From Methylobacter sp. KS41 (GTDB lineage Bacteria; Pseudomonadota; Gammaproteobacteria; Methylococcales; Methylomonadaceae): a stretch of 64,000 nt of DNA. The DNA lies in NCBI GenBank assembly GCA_002862125.1, contig PHSP01000001.1, forward strand, positions 1,143,501 through 1,207,500, given 5' to 3'. The position numbers were made by a program, and so were the translations under genes. The notes beneath the pieces are model-generated. The model saw only the letters and a program-made list of their open reading frames with translations. It was not told the DNA's origin and searched no databases. Below are positions 1-8,621 of this stretch, piece after piece (the first letter of the stretch is position 1; each line of letters opens with the position of its first letter).

Positions 1-269
1 GCTGGTATTGCATGTCCATAAGCCAGCGCCGGCAAGTCCGGGCGCAGCTTTGCCAGTGCTGCACTTTCCCGAGCGCCTTCACGCTGAAGCAGCTTACTGA
101 ATCCGCCGTCTATCAGAATGGCGACCAACGCGCCCACCGATAGAGCTACGGCATAGACGCCAAACAGATCGGGGCCTAACGTCCGCGCAACCAGAATGCT
201 AAGACCAAAAGAGACAACCCCGATGTAAACAATAGCAAGCCACTGAGCGCCCAAAAAGCGAAAAAACAT
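1..269 (-). CDS. Wzx-type polysaccharide flippase, N-terminal part
   Basis: An open frame starts at ATG 269 and runs off the left edge, giving 89 residues without a stop. It begins MFFRFLGAQWLAIVYIG and contains two hydrophobic segments (about residues 8-30 and 38-55) around the stretch ARTLGPDLFGVYAVALS. That arrangement is typical of the first two helices of oligosaccharide flippases of the MATE/MVF group (RfbX/Wzx). These move undecaprenyl-linked repeat units across the inner membrane. It lies just downstream of a GT4 glycosyltransferase on the same strand, which fits an envelope-glycan role. Only the N-terminus is visible, so whether the gene is intact is unknown. Confidence 0.75.
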   Translation of the reverse strand, partial: MFFRFLGAQWLAIVYIGVVSFGLSILVARTLGPDLFGVYAVALSVGALVAILIDGGFSKLLQREGARESAALAKLRPDLPALAYGHAIP

Positions 270-302
270 TAGTGAAGCGTGAAATAAATGAAGTAATTCA
301 AA

Positions 303-1442
303 TCAACTGCCTTTTATTACCTGACGGTACACATCAACGGTTTGTCTGGCACATTTATCCCATGTGAACTCTGAACTTCTTGCCAGGGCAGTCAGCGAAA
401 GCTGATGCCTGAGGCCGTCATCTGAAATCATTTTCAGAATGGCTTGAGCCAATGCTTCCTCATCATAAGGATTAATGAGCATCCCGGTATCGCCCACGAC
501 TTCAGGCAGCGATGAAACTTCCGAAGCTATGACCGGCACGCCACAAGCCATCGCTTCCAGAGGCGGCAGACCAAAGCCTTCATAAATTGAAGGATAAATC
601 AGTGTCAACGCTCCGGCAGTCACCATTGCCAGCTCTTCGCGCGGCAAGTAACCGATCTGGCGAATTTCCCCCGCACTTATCAGGGGCGCAATTTGATGTT
701 CCAGCGCCGATGTGCGCCAGCCATTCATACCGACCAGCACAAGCGGAAAGCGTTTGCGGACTTGTGGCGGCAGCAGCATGTAGGCGCGCAATGCAACCTG
801 CAGATTCTTCCTCGGCTCAAGAGTGCCCACAGCCAGCAAGTACCGCCCGTGCGCCAGATCGTGACGGTTTAATACCGCCAGCGTATCCTCGGCAGTCCGG
901 GGATAAAACAGCGGCTCCACCCCCAGCAAAATGGGTTTGATACGCTCCGCTTTTACGCCAAACACATCCATCAACTCGCGTTTGACGAACTCTGAATCTG
1001 TAAGAATGAGTCCGGCCCGGCGCAGACCCGGTTCAAAATAAGTATTCATGGCTCGCACACGCTCCGCCGGATGGGTATCCGGAAAACGAATCCACGACAA
1101 GTCATGTACGGTGATTACTAAAGGCCCGTTGAATTTGAACGCCAGGAAATTTGGCTCGTGATAAATATCAGAATGATTGCGCCGGATACCGTGAGTGAAT
1201 CTGTTTTGCTGTAAATACCGGTTGATTGAATAAGCATTGGGAATATACCGCTTAATCATCGATTTGATGGCCGTTATGCTTGGAACGGGTTGATCTCGAA
1301 CTTCTTTACTCCAACCGGTGCCGTAAAACAGATTGAGTTCCAGACCGGACAATGCCTGCAGTCCCTTTGCCAACTGATTGGTATATTGCCCGATGCCCGT
1401 AAGCGGCGACAGCAGCGAAGTGGCGTTTAATGCAACCTTCAT
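303..1442 (-). CDS. GT4 family glycosyltransferase
   Basis: A 379-residue GT-B fold retaining glycosyltransferase, expected to add a sugar from a nucleotide donor to a lipid-linked glycan on the cytoplasmic face of the inner membrane. The N-terminus carries the acceptor-side motif [14 protein letters not shown]. The C-terminal half has GTLEPRKN (residues 206-213), VGMNGW and the EX7E signature in [14 protein letters not shown] (E288 and E296), all typical of group 1 (GT4) enzymes. Length is normal for the family. Its start codon overlaps by 4 bases the remnant of an Rmd-like reductase upstream, so it was once translationally coupled to a GDP-sugar gene. The donor sugar cannot be told from sequence. 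Confidence 0.9.
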   Translation of the reverse strand: MKVALNATSLLSPLTGIGQYTNQLAKGLQALSGLELNLFYGTGWSKEVRDQPVPSITAIKSMIKRYIPNAYSINRYLQQNRFTHGIRRNHSDIYHEPNFLAFKFNGPLVITVHDLSWIRFPDTHPAERVRAMNTYFEPGLRRAGLILTDSEFVKRELMDVFGVKAERIKPILLGVEPLFYPRTAEDTLAVLNRHDLAHGRYLLAVGTLEPRKNLQVALRAYMLLPPQVRKRFPLVLVGMNGWRTSALEHQIAPLISAGEIRQIGYLPREELAMVTAGALTLIYPSIYEGFGLPPLEAMACGVPVIASEVSSLPEVVGDTGMLINPYDEEALAQAILKMISDDGLRHQLSLTALARSSEFTWDKCARQTVDVYRQVIKGS

Positions 1443-1789
1443 TTGCTATGCTCCAGCATACCCGCTACGCCAGGCATCCATCCTAAAGTATCCTGCAAAG
1501 ACGCCAAGTGAACGCCGTCCTCAACACTTGGAGATTTTGCCGGATTCACGCACAACCGGCGAATCCCCCCATTCCGCGCCAGGATTTGATTTACCTTGAC
1601 ATGCGGATAATGACTCCTGATTTGTCCTGATAAATCAGGCTTAGACTTATCCACGCAGATGTTGGAAACATAACTCGGCACTGCTTTTTCCACTAACTGC
1701 AAATAAGCTTCGCAGACAAATCCCATATCATTAAACTCCCGTTTCATATCAAAATCACCCAACTCAACAGTCGCTGCATACTGTGTCAA
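1439..1789 (-). pseudogene. Remnant of GDP-4-keto-6-deoxymannose reductase (Rmd-like)
   Basis: The 116-residue frame matches only the C-terminal third of Rmd-type short-chain reductases. VELGDFDMKREFNDMGFVCE corresponds to the family's V-x-L-G-N-L-D-x-x-R-D-F-x-D-V-R-D-V segment. It is followed by AYLQLVEKAVPSYVSNIC and the closing LQDTLGWM. The usual VNPA-x-x-R-x-x-E region is scrambled. The nucleotide-binding N-terminus and the catalytic Ser-Tyr-Lys region are absent, and the upstream sequence has no open frame. I read it as a 5'-deleted pseudogene. Gmd, whose product Rmd reduces, is encoded intact about 15 kb away at 16521-17525. A reassigned short protein cannot be excluded. Confidence 0.65.
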
Positions 1790-2067
1790 ATAGTCGCCCG
1801 CCGAGGGATAACAAATCCTGCCTGACTCCTGCCCAGGTCACGTATCACGCATACAATAAATGGACTCATGGACAATAACGGCATCCAAGCAATATATTTT
1901 AGCCATGTACCATAGCCAGTTCAATCATGTTGCAAAGGGTTAGTGCGGCATGCAACTGTTCGCTATTATCTTATACATTGAGAATACTGACCAATAAAAT
2001 CCTTCCTTGTATTGATATTATTGATCCTCACAGCCAATCATCGAAATACGCTCAGAAATTCACCCGT

Positions 2068-2160
2068 TCAAGTTCCACCACCAGTAGAACCGGCATAGGC
2101 CATGTCAAGCACTGTTTTTCGGAGCGCTTTGCTATCAAAGGCTTTACATTGGGAGATCAT
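2068..2160 (-). pseudogene. Possible transketolase N-terminal remnant
   Basis: Thirty codons from an ATG to a TGA begin MISQCKAFDSKALRKTVLDM and continue AYAGSTGGG. This resembles the first helix and cofactor-side start of transketolase N-terminal subunits, which typically read SKxLRxxVLDMAYxGxTxHIG. The frame then breaks and nothing of the rest of the enzyme is recognisable. It follows the RfbH remnant, and transketolase-like halves are often encoded next to RfbH in O-antigen clusters. The match is short, so confidence is moderate. Confidence 0.45.
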
Positions 2161-2172
2161 TGCAAGCGCCAC

Positions 2173-2340
2173 TTAGCTATTTACCCCGAGACTGCTCTCG
2201 ATCTTCTGAAGCGCGACTTCCAACAATCCTTCTGTCAGTACCGGCTGCTTACCAATCCATAAAGTGTTATTTATCACATTGCCGGTATTGGTCAGATCGC
2301 CGCAGATACGGTAATTGGCAGCTGTTTTTAGTGTATTCAT
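2173..2340 (-). pseudogene. C-terminal remnant of RfbH-type CDP-sugar 3-dehydrase
   Basis: A 55-residue frame reads NYRICGDLTNTGNVINNTLW and then IGKQPVLTEGLLEVALQKIE. This matches the conserved end of RfbH/DdhC, the PLP- and iron-sulfur-dependent CDP-4-keto-6-deoxyglucose 3-dehydrase of the DegT aminotransferase superfamily, where the block reads GDLxxTDxVMNNxFWIGxYPxLT. All upstream parts, including the PLP-binding region and the iron-sulfur cysteines, are missing. It is therefore a fragment left by a deletion, suggesting that a 3,6-dideoxyhexose or related branch was once made here. Confidence 0.65.
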
Positions 2341-2477
2341 AAAAAGGTCGTTTTTTGAAAAATTAAAGTTAGATAAGCTTAAAACTTAGCTGAGCCTTTG
2401 GAGCGCATGATTCATTTTTAATATTTGCAATCGTTTTAGTAGCTGCTTACGCATGCTGCTCGGAGTTGGAGTGCGAT

Positions 2478-2953
2478 TCAAGAAATAAACCCCTTGCGTG
2501 TCAGATACGCTGTAATATCTTCAAAACTTGCCAAAACGAAACGGGCTTCTTCCATAATCAAATTCAGTTTCTCGATGCGAGCAGAGTTCTCTTCGGGGTA
2601 ATGATGAGAAAACTTATTGCGCAGCATGGCCGCAGTTCCAAAAGCTTCTGCGGAATGAATAGCGCCGAGTCTTTCCATTAACAAAGCCTTGTCTCGATTG
2701 GATTTATCGCTGATATCTTCTTGCTCAAGAAAGGCGATACTTCTGAATAACTGCTCTTGAATCATCGTCACGCATTGCGAATAACGCAGAATAAATGCAT
2801 CGACAGATTCTTCCTGGCTCTGATTGAATTCCGCTAATTGCTCCAGCGTTATAGGGAACAGGTAGGCATTTTTTCTATTGAATAGCGCAATTTTTCTGTT
2901 CTTTGCCGACAGGCTTCAAAGCTGGACCGCAAGATAAGTTGCTCTTTTGTCAC
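2478..2953 (-). pseudogene. HepT-like HEPN toxin, frameshifted in an A-run
   Basis: The gene starts at GTG 2953, overlapping the stop of the MNT gene in a GTGA arrangement. It reads VTKEQLILRSSFEACRQRTE in one frame, then continues NAYLFPITLEQLAEFNQSQE in another. The switch lies at a run of six A on the coding strand (positions 2869-2874); one extra A restores a single frame of about 158 residues. The downstream part holds RNKFSHHY, the RX4HXY ribonuclease motif of HepT-family HEPN proteins. HEPN toxins of this type cleave RNA and are neutralised by the adjacent nucleotidyltransferase. The shift could be a mutation, a phase-variable tract or a sequencing error. If translation restarts at ATG 2771, a 97-residue product keeping the motif could still form. 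Confidence 0.75.
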
Positions 2954-3237
2954 AACAAAATCCCTTGTTCAATGGCTATTTTGTGAATCGGCTGGATTGG
3001 CTGCCCAGGATTTTTGACCAACAGATCAACATGTGTGTCGCAAGCAAGCTCCAGGCGATACTGCGTGCTTAGCTGTGTTTTCAGATCGATGGGGCTGCTG
3101 GCTTGCAAGTATACATCAATGTCTCCACCACGGCGCAGGTCATCAGTACGCGATCCATAAAGATAAATGCGCCCAGCCGGATCCAACGCACCCAGGATAG
3201 AGCGCAATGCATGGAGTTCGGTTGAATTCAAGCGCAT
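2950..3237 (-). CDS. MNT-type minimal nucleotidyltransferase (antitoxin)
   Basis: A 95-residue protein starting at ATG 3237 (MRLNSTELHALRSIL). A longer upstream frame exists, but it has no family similarity. LYGSRTDDLRRGGDIDVY carries the polymerase-beta fold signature, Gly28-Ser29 followed by Asp39 and Asp41 for metal and nucleotide binding. The C-terminal THVDLLVKN strand is also typical. In MntA/HepT systems such a protein blocks the HEPN RNase by AMP transfer or by binding. Its stop overlaps the GTG of the HEPN gene by 4 bases. The GS-to-DXD spacing is 9 residues, one shorter than canonical MntA, so it may belong to a sister subfamily. Confidence 0.85.
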   Translation of the reverse strand: MRLNSTELHALRSILGALDPAGRIYLYGSRTDDLRRGGDIDVYLQASSPIDLKTQLSTQYRLELACDTHVDLLVKNPGQPIQPIHKIAIEQGILL

Positions 3238-3334
3238 GGCGATATTTGACTGTAACGCAGTTGCTCGCCTTCTTTGCGAGCCAAATCGAGCGCGAGCAGA
3301 ACAGTTTGCGAGTGTTCCGGCAGATATTTTAGAC

Positions 3335-3635
3335 TCATAGTTGAATGCCGGTTTGCCGTGCAATCACCAGCACAGGGCTTTCGGGAGTAGCTGCATCTTT
3401 TAATATGACGTCGATTTTTCTGTCGCCAAGCTTGCGTATCAGTGAAACATAGAGCGCCCCAGTTGTGGTGGCCCGGTTATCAACGGCCTGACCGGTTTCA
3501 AATAATAGGTCAATGTCCCCACGTTTTTTTGGCATCATCAGTACGCGAACCAAAAAGCATAACACGCGCATCATCGCCCAACACGGCATGGGCGGTTTGT
3601 TTAATGGCTTGAATTTGATCATCGGTTAGACGCAT
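3335..3635 (-). pseudogene. Second MNT nucleotidyltransferase, frameshifted in an A7 run
   Basis: Translation from ATG 3635 gives MRLTDDQIQAIKQTAHAVLG and then DDARVMLFGSRTDDAKK, which breaks at a run of seven A on the coding strand (3524-3530). With six A the frame continues KKRGDIDLLFETGQAVDNRA to a stop at 3335, giving an ordinary 99-residue MNT protein with GSRTDDAKKRGDID. As written the reading frame is broken between the GS and DXD halves of the active site, so the product should be inactive. No HEPN gene of its own follows; the next downstream gene is another MNT. Mutation, slippage and base-call error are all possible. Confidence 0.8.
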
Positions 3636-3652
3636 ACTGATGTTTTAACTGA

Positions 3653-3693
3653 TTAAAAAATAAAGCCCCGCAGGTTTAAATTCTGCTGGGGCT
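3653..3693 (-). terminator. Probable rho-independent terminator of the glycan operon
   Basis: On the minus strand AGCCCCAGCAG and CTGCGGGGCT can pair around an A/T-rich loop, with one bulge, followed by TTTATTTTTTAATC. It lies between the end of the GT4 gene and the start of the MNT gene, so it would close the long wzm-to-GT4 transcription unit. Confidence 0.65.
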
Positions 3694-3873
3694 AGAGGCT
3701 AATATTATGCCTTAACCATTGAGATTGATCGCCGTATTTTTGCACACGCGGAAAAATCTGCTAAATGGTTTTTTACAATGTTATACACAATGTACCAGTA
3801 ATTAGAGTGTATTTATGCATGGCAATATTGCGAAAACCAACGGCATTTTACAGCCAAAATGATTTTTCCAAGT

Positions 3874-5031
3874 TCATACTGTGATTCGCCGTTTTGGAGC
3901 AGCCAACGCCACTTCGTACAATTGCAATAAAGCTGCCGCACTATGCTTCCAGTCAAACCTTTTGGCCTACTCTAGCTCAGCTGTACTCAGTTGATCTCTT
4001 TCCAGCTTGTTTGCCGCCAGCCGCAGCATCGCTTGCGCCCAGGCTTCAATATCCTTTGGGTCGAGCAGTATCGCCGTATTTCCTGCCACTTCCGGAATCA
4101 AAGTAGAGTTTGAAGTCAACGTCGGAGCGCCGAACTGCATTCCTTCCAGAACAGGTAAGCCAAAGCCCTCAAACAGCGAAGGATAGAGGTTGGCGTAGCA
4201 ATTCCGGTAAAGCCAGATCAACTCATCATCCGACACGTAACCGGTCATGACAATATGAGCGTCAATTCCCAGCTCGCTCAAATGTTTCTGAAAATCCTCC
4301 ATCAGCCAGCCTTTGCCTCCTGCAAATACCAGCGGCATGGGCTCGCCACCAAGAACCAGATAGCGGGCGTACGCTTCAACGAGACGGCGCTGGTTTTTCC
4401 GCGGCTCAATGGTGCCGACGTTCAACCAGTACCCGCCTATCGGCACGTCATCAAGCGCCTTTGGCCGTTTACCCATCACTATAGAGTCTGCAAAACGCGA
4501 ACACGGATAAATCACGCGAATACGATCCACCGGGAAGTGAGGGAATACGGCCAGATAATGCTCCCGTGACGACTCTGAAATTGCAACTACCCAATCCGCT
4601 GCTATTGCCGAACGAAAAACTCCATCGAAACAACCCACCCGGCTGGGCTCAGTTGTCCCATCCGGATCAACAGCAAAACCCATGTCGTAGAAGGTATAAA
4701 TAAGACGGATAAACTCTAATTGAGTCGGGCACCAGAAATTGTTGGCATGGATAATATCCGGCTTATCCAGTGATGCATCCACATCAGACCCGGACCAGAA
4801 TGCACTTGCTGTTTCCCGCGAGAAATGCCTTGGCCCATAATGTACATCCTGACCTGAATAAGGATTCCGGGCTGGCATCTTTGCATCAAAATAGAAATCA
4901 CCAAAGCTGGGGAAAAGCGAATAGTGATGTTCCGGCTTAAGCTCCAGCATCGCCTGGATCATCGCATGCGCAAAATAGCCGCAGCCTGCCTTGCCGGAAC
5001 CGGTTTGGGAAATGTCGAAGCCAATGTGCAT
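3874..5031 (-). pseudogene. GT4 family glycosyltransferase with internal amber stop
   Basis: A GT4 enzyme starting MHIGFDISQTGSGKAGCGYF, where ATG 5031 is preceded by a purine-rich GCGGAAA. It has GTIEPRKN and the EX7E signature in SLFEGFGLPVLEGM. The frame is stopped by TAG at 3967-3969, but homology continues beyond it in the same frame: AKRFDWKHSAAALLQLYEVA, the family's usual last helix, ending at TGA 3874. The full gene would encode 385 residues with one nonsense codon, losing 31 C-terminal residues. The catalytic domain is complete, so activity may persist. The longer in-frame ATG at 5100 adds 23 unconserved residues. It is the last gene of the operon before the terminator. Confidence 0.8.
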
Positions 5032-5101
5032 AAATTTATTTCCGCTCTTAAGTCTTATTGACGGTGAAAATAAGGGTGGAATGGAGTTAGCCGTTGACAC
5101 T

Positions 5102-5977
5102 TCATGTCCTCTTCAATTTTGGCAACCGAGCTAGCAAAGTTTGTTTCATGGCTGGCGTGACGCCATGATTCCAGCGTAGCGCAGCCAGAAGACTTCTTAG
5201 CCCCAATTCAAGTGTGATTTTTATTGATGAATGATTTAAAGTACCAAGCCGATTACTTACAACTACATGAGCATAGTTGAGCAACCATCTATCTGGAACA
5301 TTCCCATACAGCTTTTTGAACATATCATTAATTTCCTTGAACACCTTTACTCGAGATCCCAGGGTTTTATTTTCGGCATACATCCTGGAACCAGCTAGTT
5401 TCTCTTCAAAATAGGCAAAGCGCACGCCCTTCCTGCCCAGCCGCAGCCAATATTCAAAGTCCATGCAATAGTTCAGTGATTCGTCAAGCAACCCATTATC
5501 TTCCACAATCTTCCGTCTAAAGAACAATGCCGGTTGGCAAATAAAACAAATTTCTTTAAGGCGTTCGTAGTCCCAGGGTTCCGTGGGATAACTTTCAAAG
5601 GCCTGGTCATCAATATCGATGTGGTCTGCCATGCCGTAGACTACGTCAACTTCGGGATGGGCTTCGAAGAATGCCACCACACGAGCTATGGCGCCAGGGT
5701 AATAAACATCGTCGGAGTTCAGCCAGCCGATGATCTCGCCATCCGTGGCATGGATGCCTTGATTGACAGCATCGGTTTGCCCCTTGTCTTTTTTTGATAC
5801 CCAGCGCACTGGAGGGCTGAAACGTTCGAGGATTTCAACCGTGTTGTCGGTACTGCCACCGTCGAAGACTACGTGCTCGATTTCAAAATCTGGAGCAGTC
5901 TGGCTGGCCACGCTTTGCAGCGTGCGCTGGATGAATTGACCCTGGTTATAGGATGGAGTAATGATGCTGACTTTCAT
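5102..5977 (-). CDS. GT2 family glycosyltransferase
   Basis: A 291-residue inverting glycosyltransferase of the GT-A fold. The N-terminus KVSIITPSYNQGQFIQRTLQ is the classic GT2 start. VVFDGGSTDNTVEIL binds nucleotide and GEIIGWLNSDDVYYPGA carries the metal-binding Asp pair. The second half (FICQPALFFRR, CMDFEYWLRLGRKG) matches the acceptor side of WcaA-type enzymes. It probably extends a lipid-linked glycan in the cytoplasm. The 5' part of this gene is repeated in decayed form immediately upstream. Confidence 0.9.
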   Translation of the reverse strand: MKVSIITPSYNQGQFIQRTLQSVASQTAPDFEIEHVVFDGGSTDNTVEILERFSPPVRWVSKKDKGQTDAVNQGIHATDGEIIGWLNSDDVYYPGAIARVVAFFEAHPEVDVVYGMADHIDIDDQAFESYPTEPWDYERLKEICFICQPALFFRRKIVEDNGLLDESLNYCMDFEYWLRLGRKGVRFAYFEEKLAGSRMYAENKTLGSRVKVFKEINDMFKKLYGNVPDRWLLNYAHVVVSNRLGTLNHSSIKITLELGLRSLLAALRWNHGVTPAMKQTLLARLPKLKRT

Positions 5978-6094
5978 TTGACTTTTCCGGCAAATTTTTT
6001 AATCATAAGTTTGTCTGTCAGCCATTTCATCTGCTCTGCTTTAATCATAGTCATAGCGGTGTTTTGCAAAGTTCTCAATAAATATCATCAGAGT

Positions 6095-6350
6095 TTAGCC
6101 GCCCAATGATTTAGCCATCCGTGAAGCGGATGTCTTGATTGACAACATTGGCTTGCCATTTGTCTTTTTTAATTCCCATCGCACCGCTGGGCTGAAACCT
6201 CTGGTTATTTCAACCGTATCAGCGGTGCTGGCACCTTCAAAGACTATATGTTCGATTTCAAAATCTGGTGTAGTCTGACAGGCGACACTTTGCAGGGTGT
6301 GTTCAATGAATGAATTGCCCATTGGTGATAAAATGGACTAATAATACGAC
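6095..6350 (-). pseudogene. Decayed partial copy of the neighbouring GT2 gene
   Basis: Translation gives FIEHTLQSVACQTTPDFEIE and then HIVFEGASTADTVEITRGFS. This is an obvious diverged copy of the first ~75 residues of the GT2 encoded just downstream (FIQRTLQSVASQTAPDFEIE, HVVFDGGSTDNTVEILERFS). At DNA level the match extends through the start region, where the copy has point changes and small indels, and stops before the DD motif. It is a non-functional product of a local duplication or of recombination with a related gene. Confidence 0.8.
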
Positions 6351-6441
6351 TGTTATTTATTTCTCCCAGAAAAGTATGTGATCGCAATTTTGTAAAGCAT
6401 TCTCGGTTATATTTTTGAAACCACCAGCCTCTTGCTGATAG

Positions 6442-7638
6442 CTATTCCTGCAAAAAATTAGTTTTACGGTACTCATGCCACCGCAGTTCAACACGCGCCC
6501 GGTGATAATAACGGTAAACCCACCGATTCCACAAATAGCGAGGGTAAGAATAGGCTTGGGCGGCCTGGGAAAATGCCAGTTTATGGGCCTGAGCCGTCCG
6601 CGTTACAGAGAATTCTTGGGCTTGGCACTTTCCTTTTCTAATCATCTCTTTTCGCAGGATATCGTTGTACCAAACCTTTGTGATAATTTCAGCCATATTT
6701 GACACTGAAGTCGGATCAAACAGTTCCGCCGCATCGCCTACCACTTCGGGAATGGATGTATCGTTGGCCGCTACCACCGGACAGCCGACAGCCATGGCCT
6801 CGACAAGTGGAATACCGAAGCCCTCAAAGAGCGAAGGAAAGACCAACATTCTGGCGTGTCGATAAAGATAGGCGACCTGCTCTGCCGTGATATAACCTAG
6901 CGTGTGGACCTGCGACTCCAGTCCGTATTCCTGAACTTTTTCGAGTAATGGATATCCGTTTGACTGTTCAAATCCGGTGAACACGACATCAATCGTAAGA
7001 TTTTGTTCGTCACGCATCATTCGCAAAGCTTGAAGCAGCAGGTCATGATTCTTGTGTTTCCAGAAGTTGGCGGGATAGAAAATGAAGTCCTTGGGTAAGG
7101 GTTGTTCGAGTGGCTGAGCAATCTCGGCGCTACGATAATACCGTTCGTCAGCGTTGAGATAAGCCACGATCACTTTGTCGTCGGACAGATGATGATACTG
7201 GAGGAGAGTCTGCTTGGAGAATTCAGAAATGGTAATAACCCGATCAGCCATATGCGTCGAACTGGAATAATACAGGTCGCGATTGTAGCGGTCTTCCAGT
7301 GTAAAAAACTCCGGATAAAACACCTCTTGTATATCGACCAGCATCACTACCGTTGGAATCGTCAGGGGACTCGGATATAGGGCGCCAAATGGACAAAAAT
7401 AAAGATCGATTTTATCCAAATGCATTTCTACTTCACGCTGGTCCCGCAATATAATGGCGCACTCTTTCCATCGATCTGAGCAAAGCTTTGCTAACTCATC
7501 GGCATTGTGCGGAAACCAGAAAAAGATGTATTCGTTGTCTGTATCTTTCTCAAGCAATTCGCCGAACAAGGTGAGAAAGTATTGTTTCAGGCCGCCGATA
7601 TGTGCTTGCAGGAGAAAACAGTTTACGCCGATACGCAT
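6442..7638 (-). CDS. GT4 family glycosyltransferase
   Basis: A 398-residue GT-B glycosyltransferase. It begins MRIGVNCFLLQAHIGGLKQY, has an HADRVITISEFSKQ-like middle segment (MADRVITISEFSKQTLL), FYPANFWKHKNHDLLLQALR in place of the usual GTxEPRKN donor loop, and the EX7E motif in SLFEGFGIPLVEAM. A basic tail rich in Arg and Tyr follows the catalytic domain and may contact the membrane. It is separated from the preceding GT2 gene by 2 bases, so it is co-transcribed and probably translationally coupled. Donor and linkage are unknown. Confidence 0.9.
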   Translation of the reverse strand: MRIGVNCFLLQAHIGGLKQYFLTLFGELLEKDTDNEYIFFWFPHNADELAKLCSDRWKECAIILRDQREVEMHLDKIDLYFCPFGALYPSPLTIPTVVMLVDIQEVFYPEFFTLEDRYNRDLYYSSSTHMADRVITISEFSKQTLLQYHHLSDDKVIVAYLNADERYYRSAEIAQPLEQPLPKDFIFYPANFWKHKNHDLLLQALRMMRDEQNLTIDVVFTGFEQSNGYPLLEKVQEYGLESQVHTLGYITAEQVAYLYRHARMLVFPSLFEGFGIPLVEAMAVGCPVVAANDTSIPEVVGDAAELFDPTSVSNMAEIITKVWYNDILRKEMIRKGKCQAQEFSVTRTAQAHKLAFSQAAQAYSYPRYLWNRWVYRYYHRARVELRWHEYRKTNFLQE

Positions 7639-7640
7639 AG

Positions 7641-8609
7641 TTACCCCGCTGTCGATTCGTTGAGAGTGAGCAGGGCATAGATAGATCCCATGCTCTGTGC
7701 AGCTTGTGACAGAGCCAGCATCCTTCTTGATGAAGGAGGTTGCCCGGTACGACCATGCAGATCAGTAAAAAGCGATGCCATAAAGGATTTAACGGCAGTT
7801 TTGACATGATATTCCAGATATCCTAACTTGCTTGAGCCGAGTTGATTCAGCAAGTGCATCTGCGTGATGTCGGACACACCTTCCCAAAAATGCCGCCGTA
7901 AGAAGTATCGCCTAGTGAATTTAACTGCCGAGACTCTATGAAAAACCTTGGCATGCGGCTGGTAATACAGCACACAATGAGCTTCTCTAGCCCGTTTGCC
8001 TAACAGCGCATCTTCCCCCGGCTCCATGGCGCGCTTTCGAAAATAATTGAAGCCTAGTCTCTCATCAAAGCCACCGATTGCTTGAATGACTTTGCGCGAG
8101 CCAGCCATGTTGGCACTGATTGGTTGATCATGAGGAGGCATCAAGCACACCTCGTCGCCAATATTATATAGGCCCAGCAAGAACTCACGTTCTTTAGGAT
8201 ACCATTCCGGTCGTTTGCCAGGCCATATTGGTTCGATTCTGCCGGCGATAAGATCGGGCGGCGTTTCAATTGAGTTAAAAATGTCATGGATAGCCTGCAG
8301 CCACATGGGATCAGCAAGAGCATCATCATCAATAAAAGCCACGACCCCACCCTTAGCCTCTTGTATGCCAAGATTTCTGGAGCGGCTGGCGCCTCCTTGA
8401 TTAAGAAATAAATACCGCAACTGGTTGTTGCCTGAAAAATGTTGAAACAGTTGATCCTGCAGTTCACTTTTGGGATCCTGATCAATAATTAATATTTCAT
8501 AATCGTCGTAGCAGCCGTTAATTATGCTGGCGACACAGTCAAGAAGCATGGCAGGTCGGCCACAAGTCGGGATGACCACGGAAATATGAGGAGAGGAAGT
8601 TGTTGTCAT
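7641..8609 (-). CDS. GT2 family glycosyltransferase
   Basis: A 322-residue GT-A glycosyltransferase. SPHISVVIPTCGRPAMLLDC is the N-terminal Rossmann strand, SRSRNLGIQEAKGGVVAFID and DDDALADP supply the DXD metal site, and GSRKVIQAIGGFDERLGFNY with EPGEDALLGKRA form the acceptor loop and catalytic-base region. The C-terminal third is unique to this protein. Spacing of 12 bases from the gene upstream and 2 bases to the gene downstream places it firmly in the operon. Confidence 0.9.
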   Translation of the reverse strand: MTTTSSPHISVVIPTCGRPAMLLDCVASIINGCYDDYEILIIDQDPKSELQDQLFQHFSGNNQLRYLFLNQGGASRSRNLGIQEAKGGVVAFIDDDALADPMWLQAIHDIFNSIETPPDLIAGRIEPIWPGKRPEWYPKEREFLLGLYNIGDEVCLMPPHDQPISANMAGSRKVIQAIGGFDERLGFNYFRKRAMEPGEDALLGKRAREAHCVLYYQPHAKVFHRVSAVKFTRRYFLRRHFWEGVSDITQMHLLNQLGSSKLGYLEYHVKTAVKSFMASLFTDLHGRTGQPPSSRRMLALSQAAQSMGSIYALLTLNESTAG

Positions 8610-8621
8610 GAATTTTCCATT

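Noticed and set aside
587..940. 117-codon plus-strand frame inside the first GT4 gene
   Set aside because: It is antisense to a gene with clear motifs and has no family features of its own.
1927..2262. 111-codon plus-strand frame
   Set aside because: The minus strand of this stretch shows RfbH- and transketolase-like fragments; the plus-strand translation has no similarity.
3335..3622. Intact 95-residue protein beginning MIKFKPLNKPPMPCW
   Set aside because: The first third is the wrong frame; the MNT sequence shows that the real start is at 3635 with a frameshift in the A-run.
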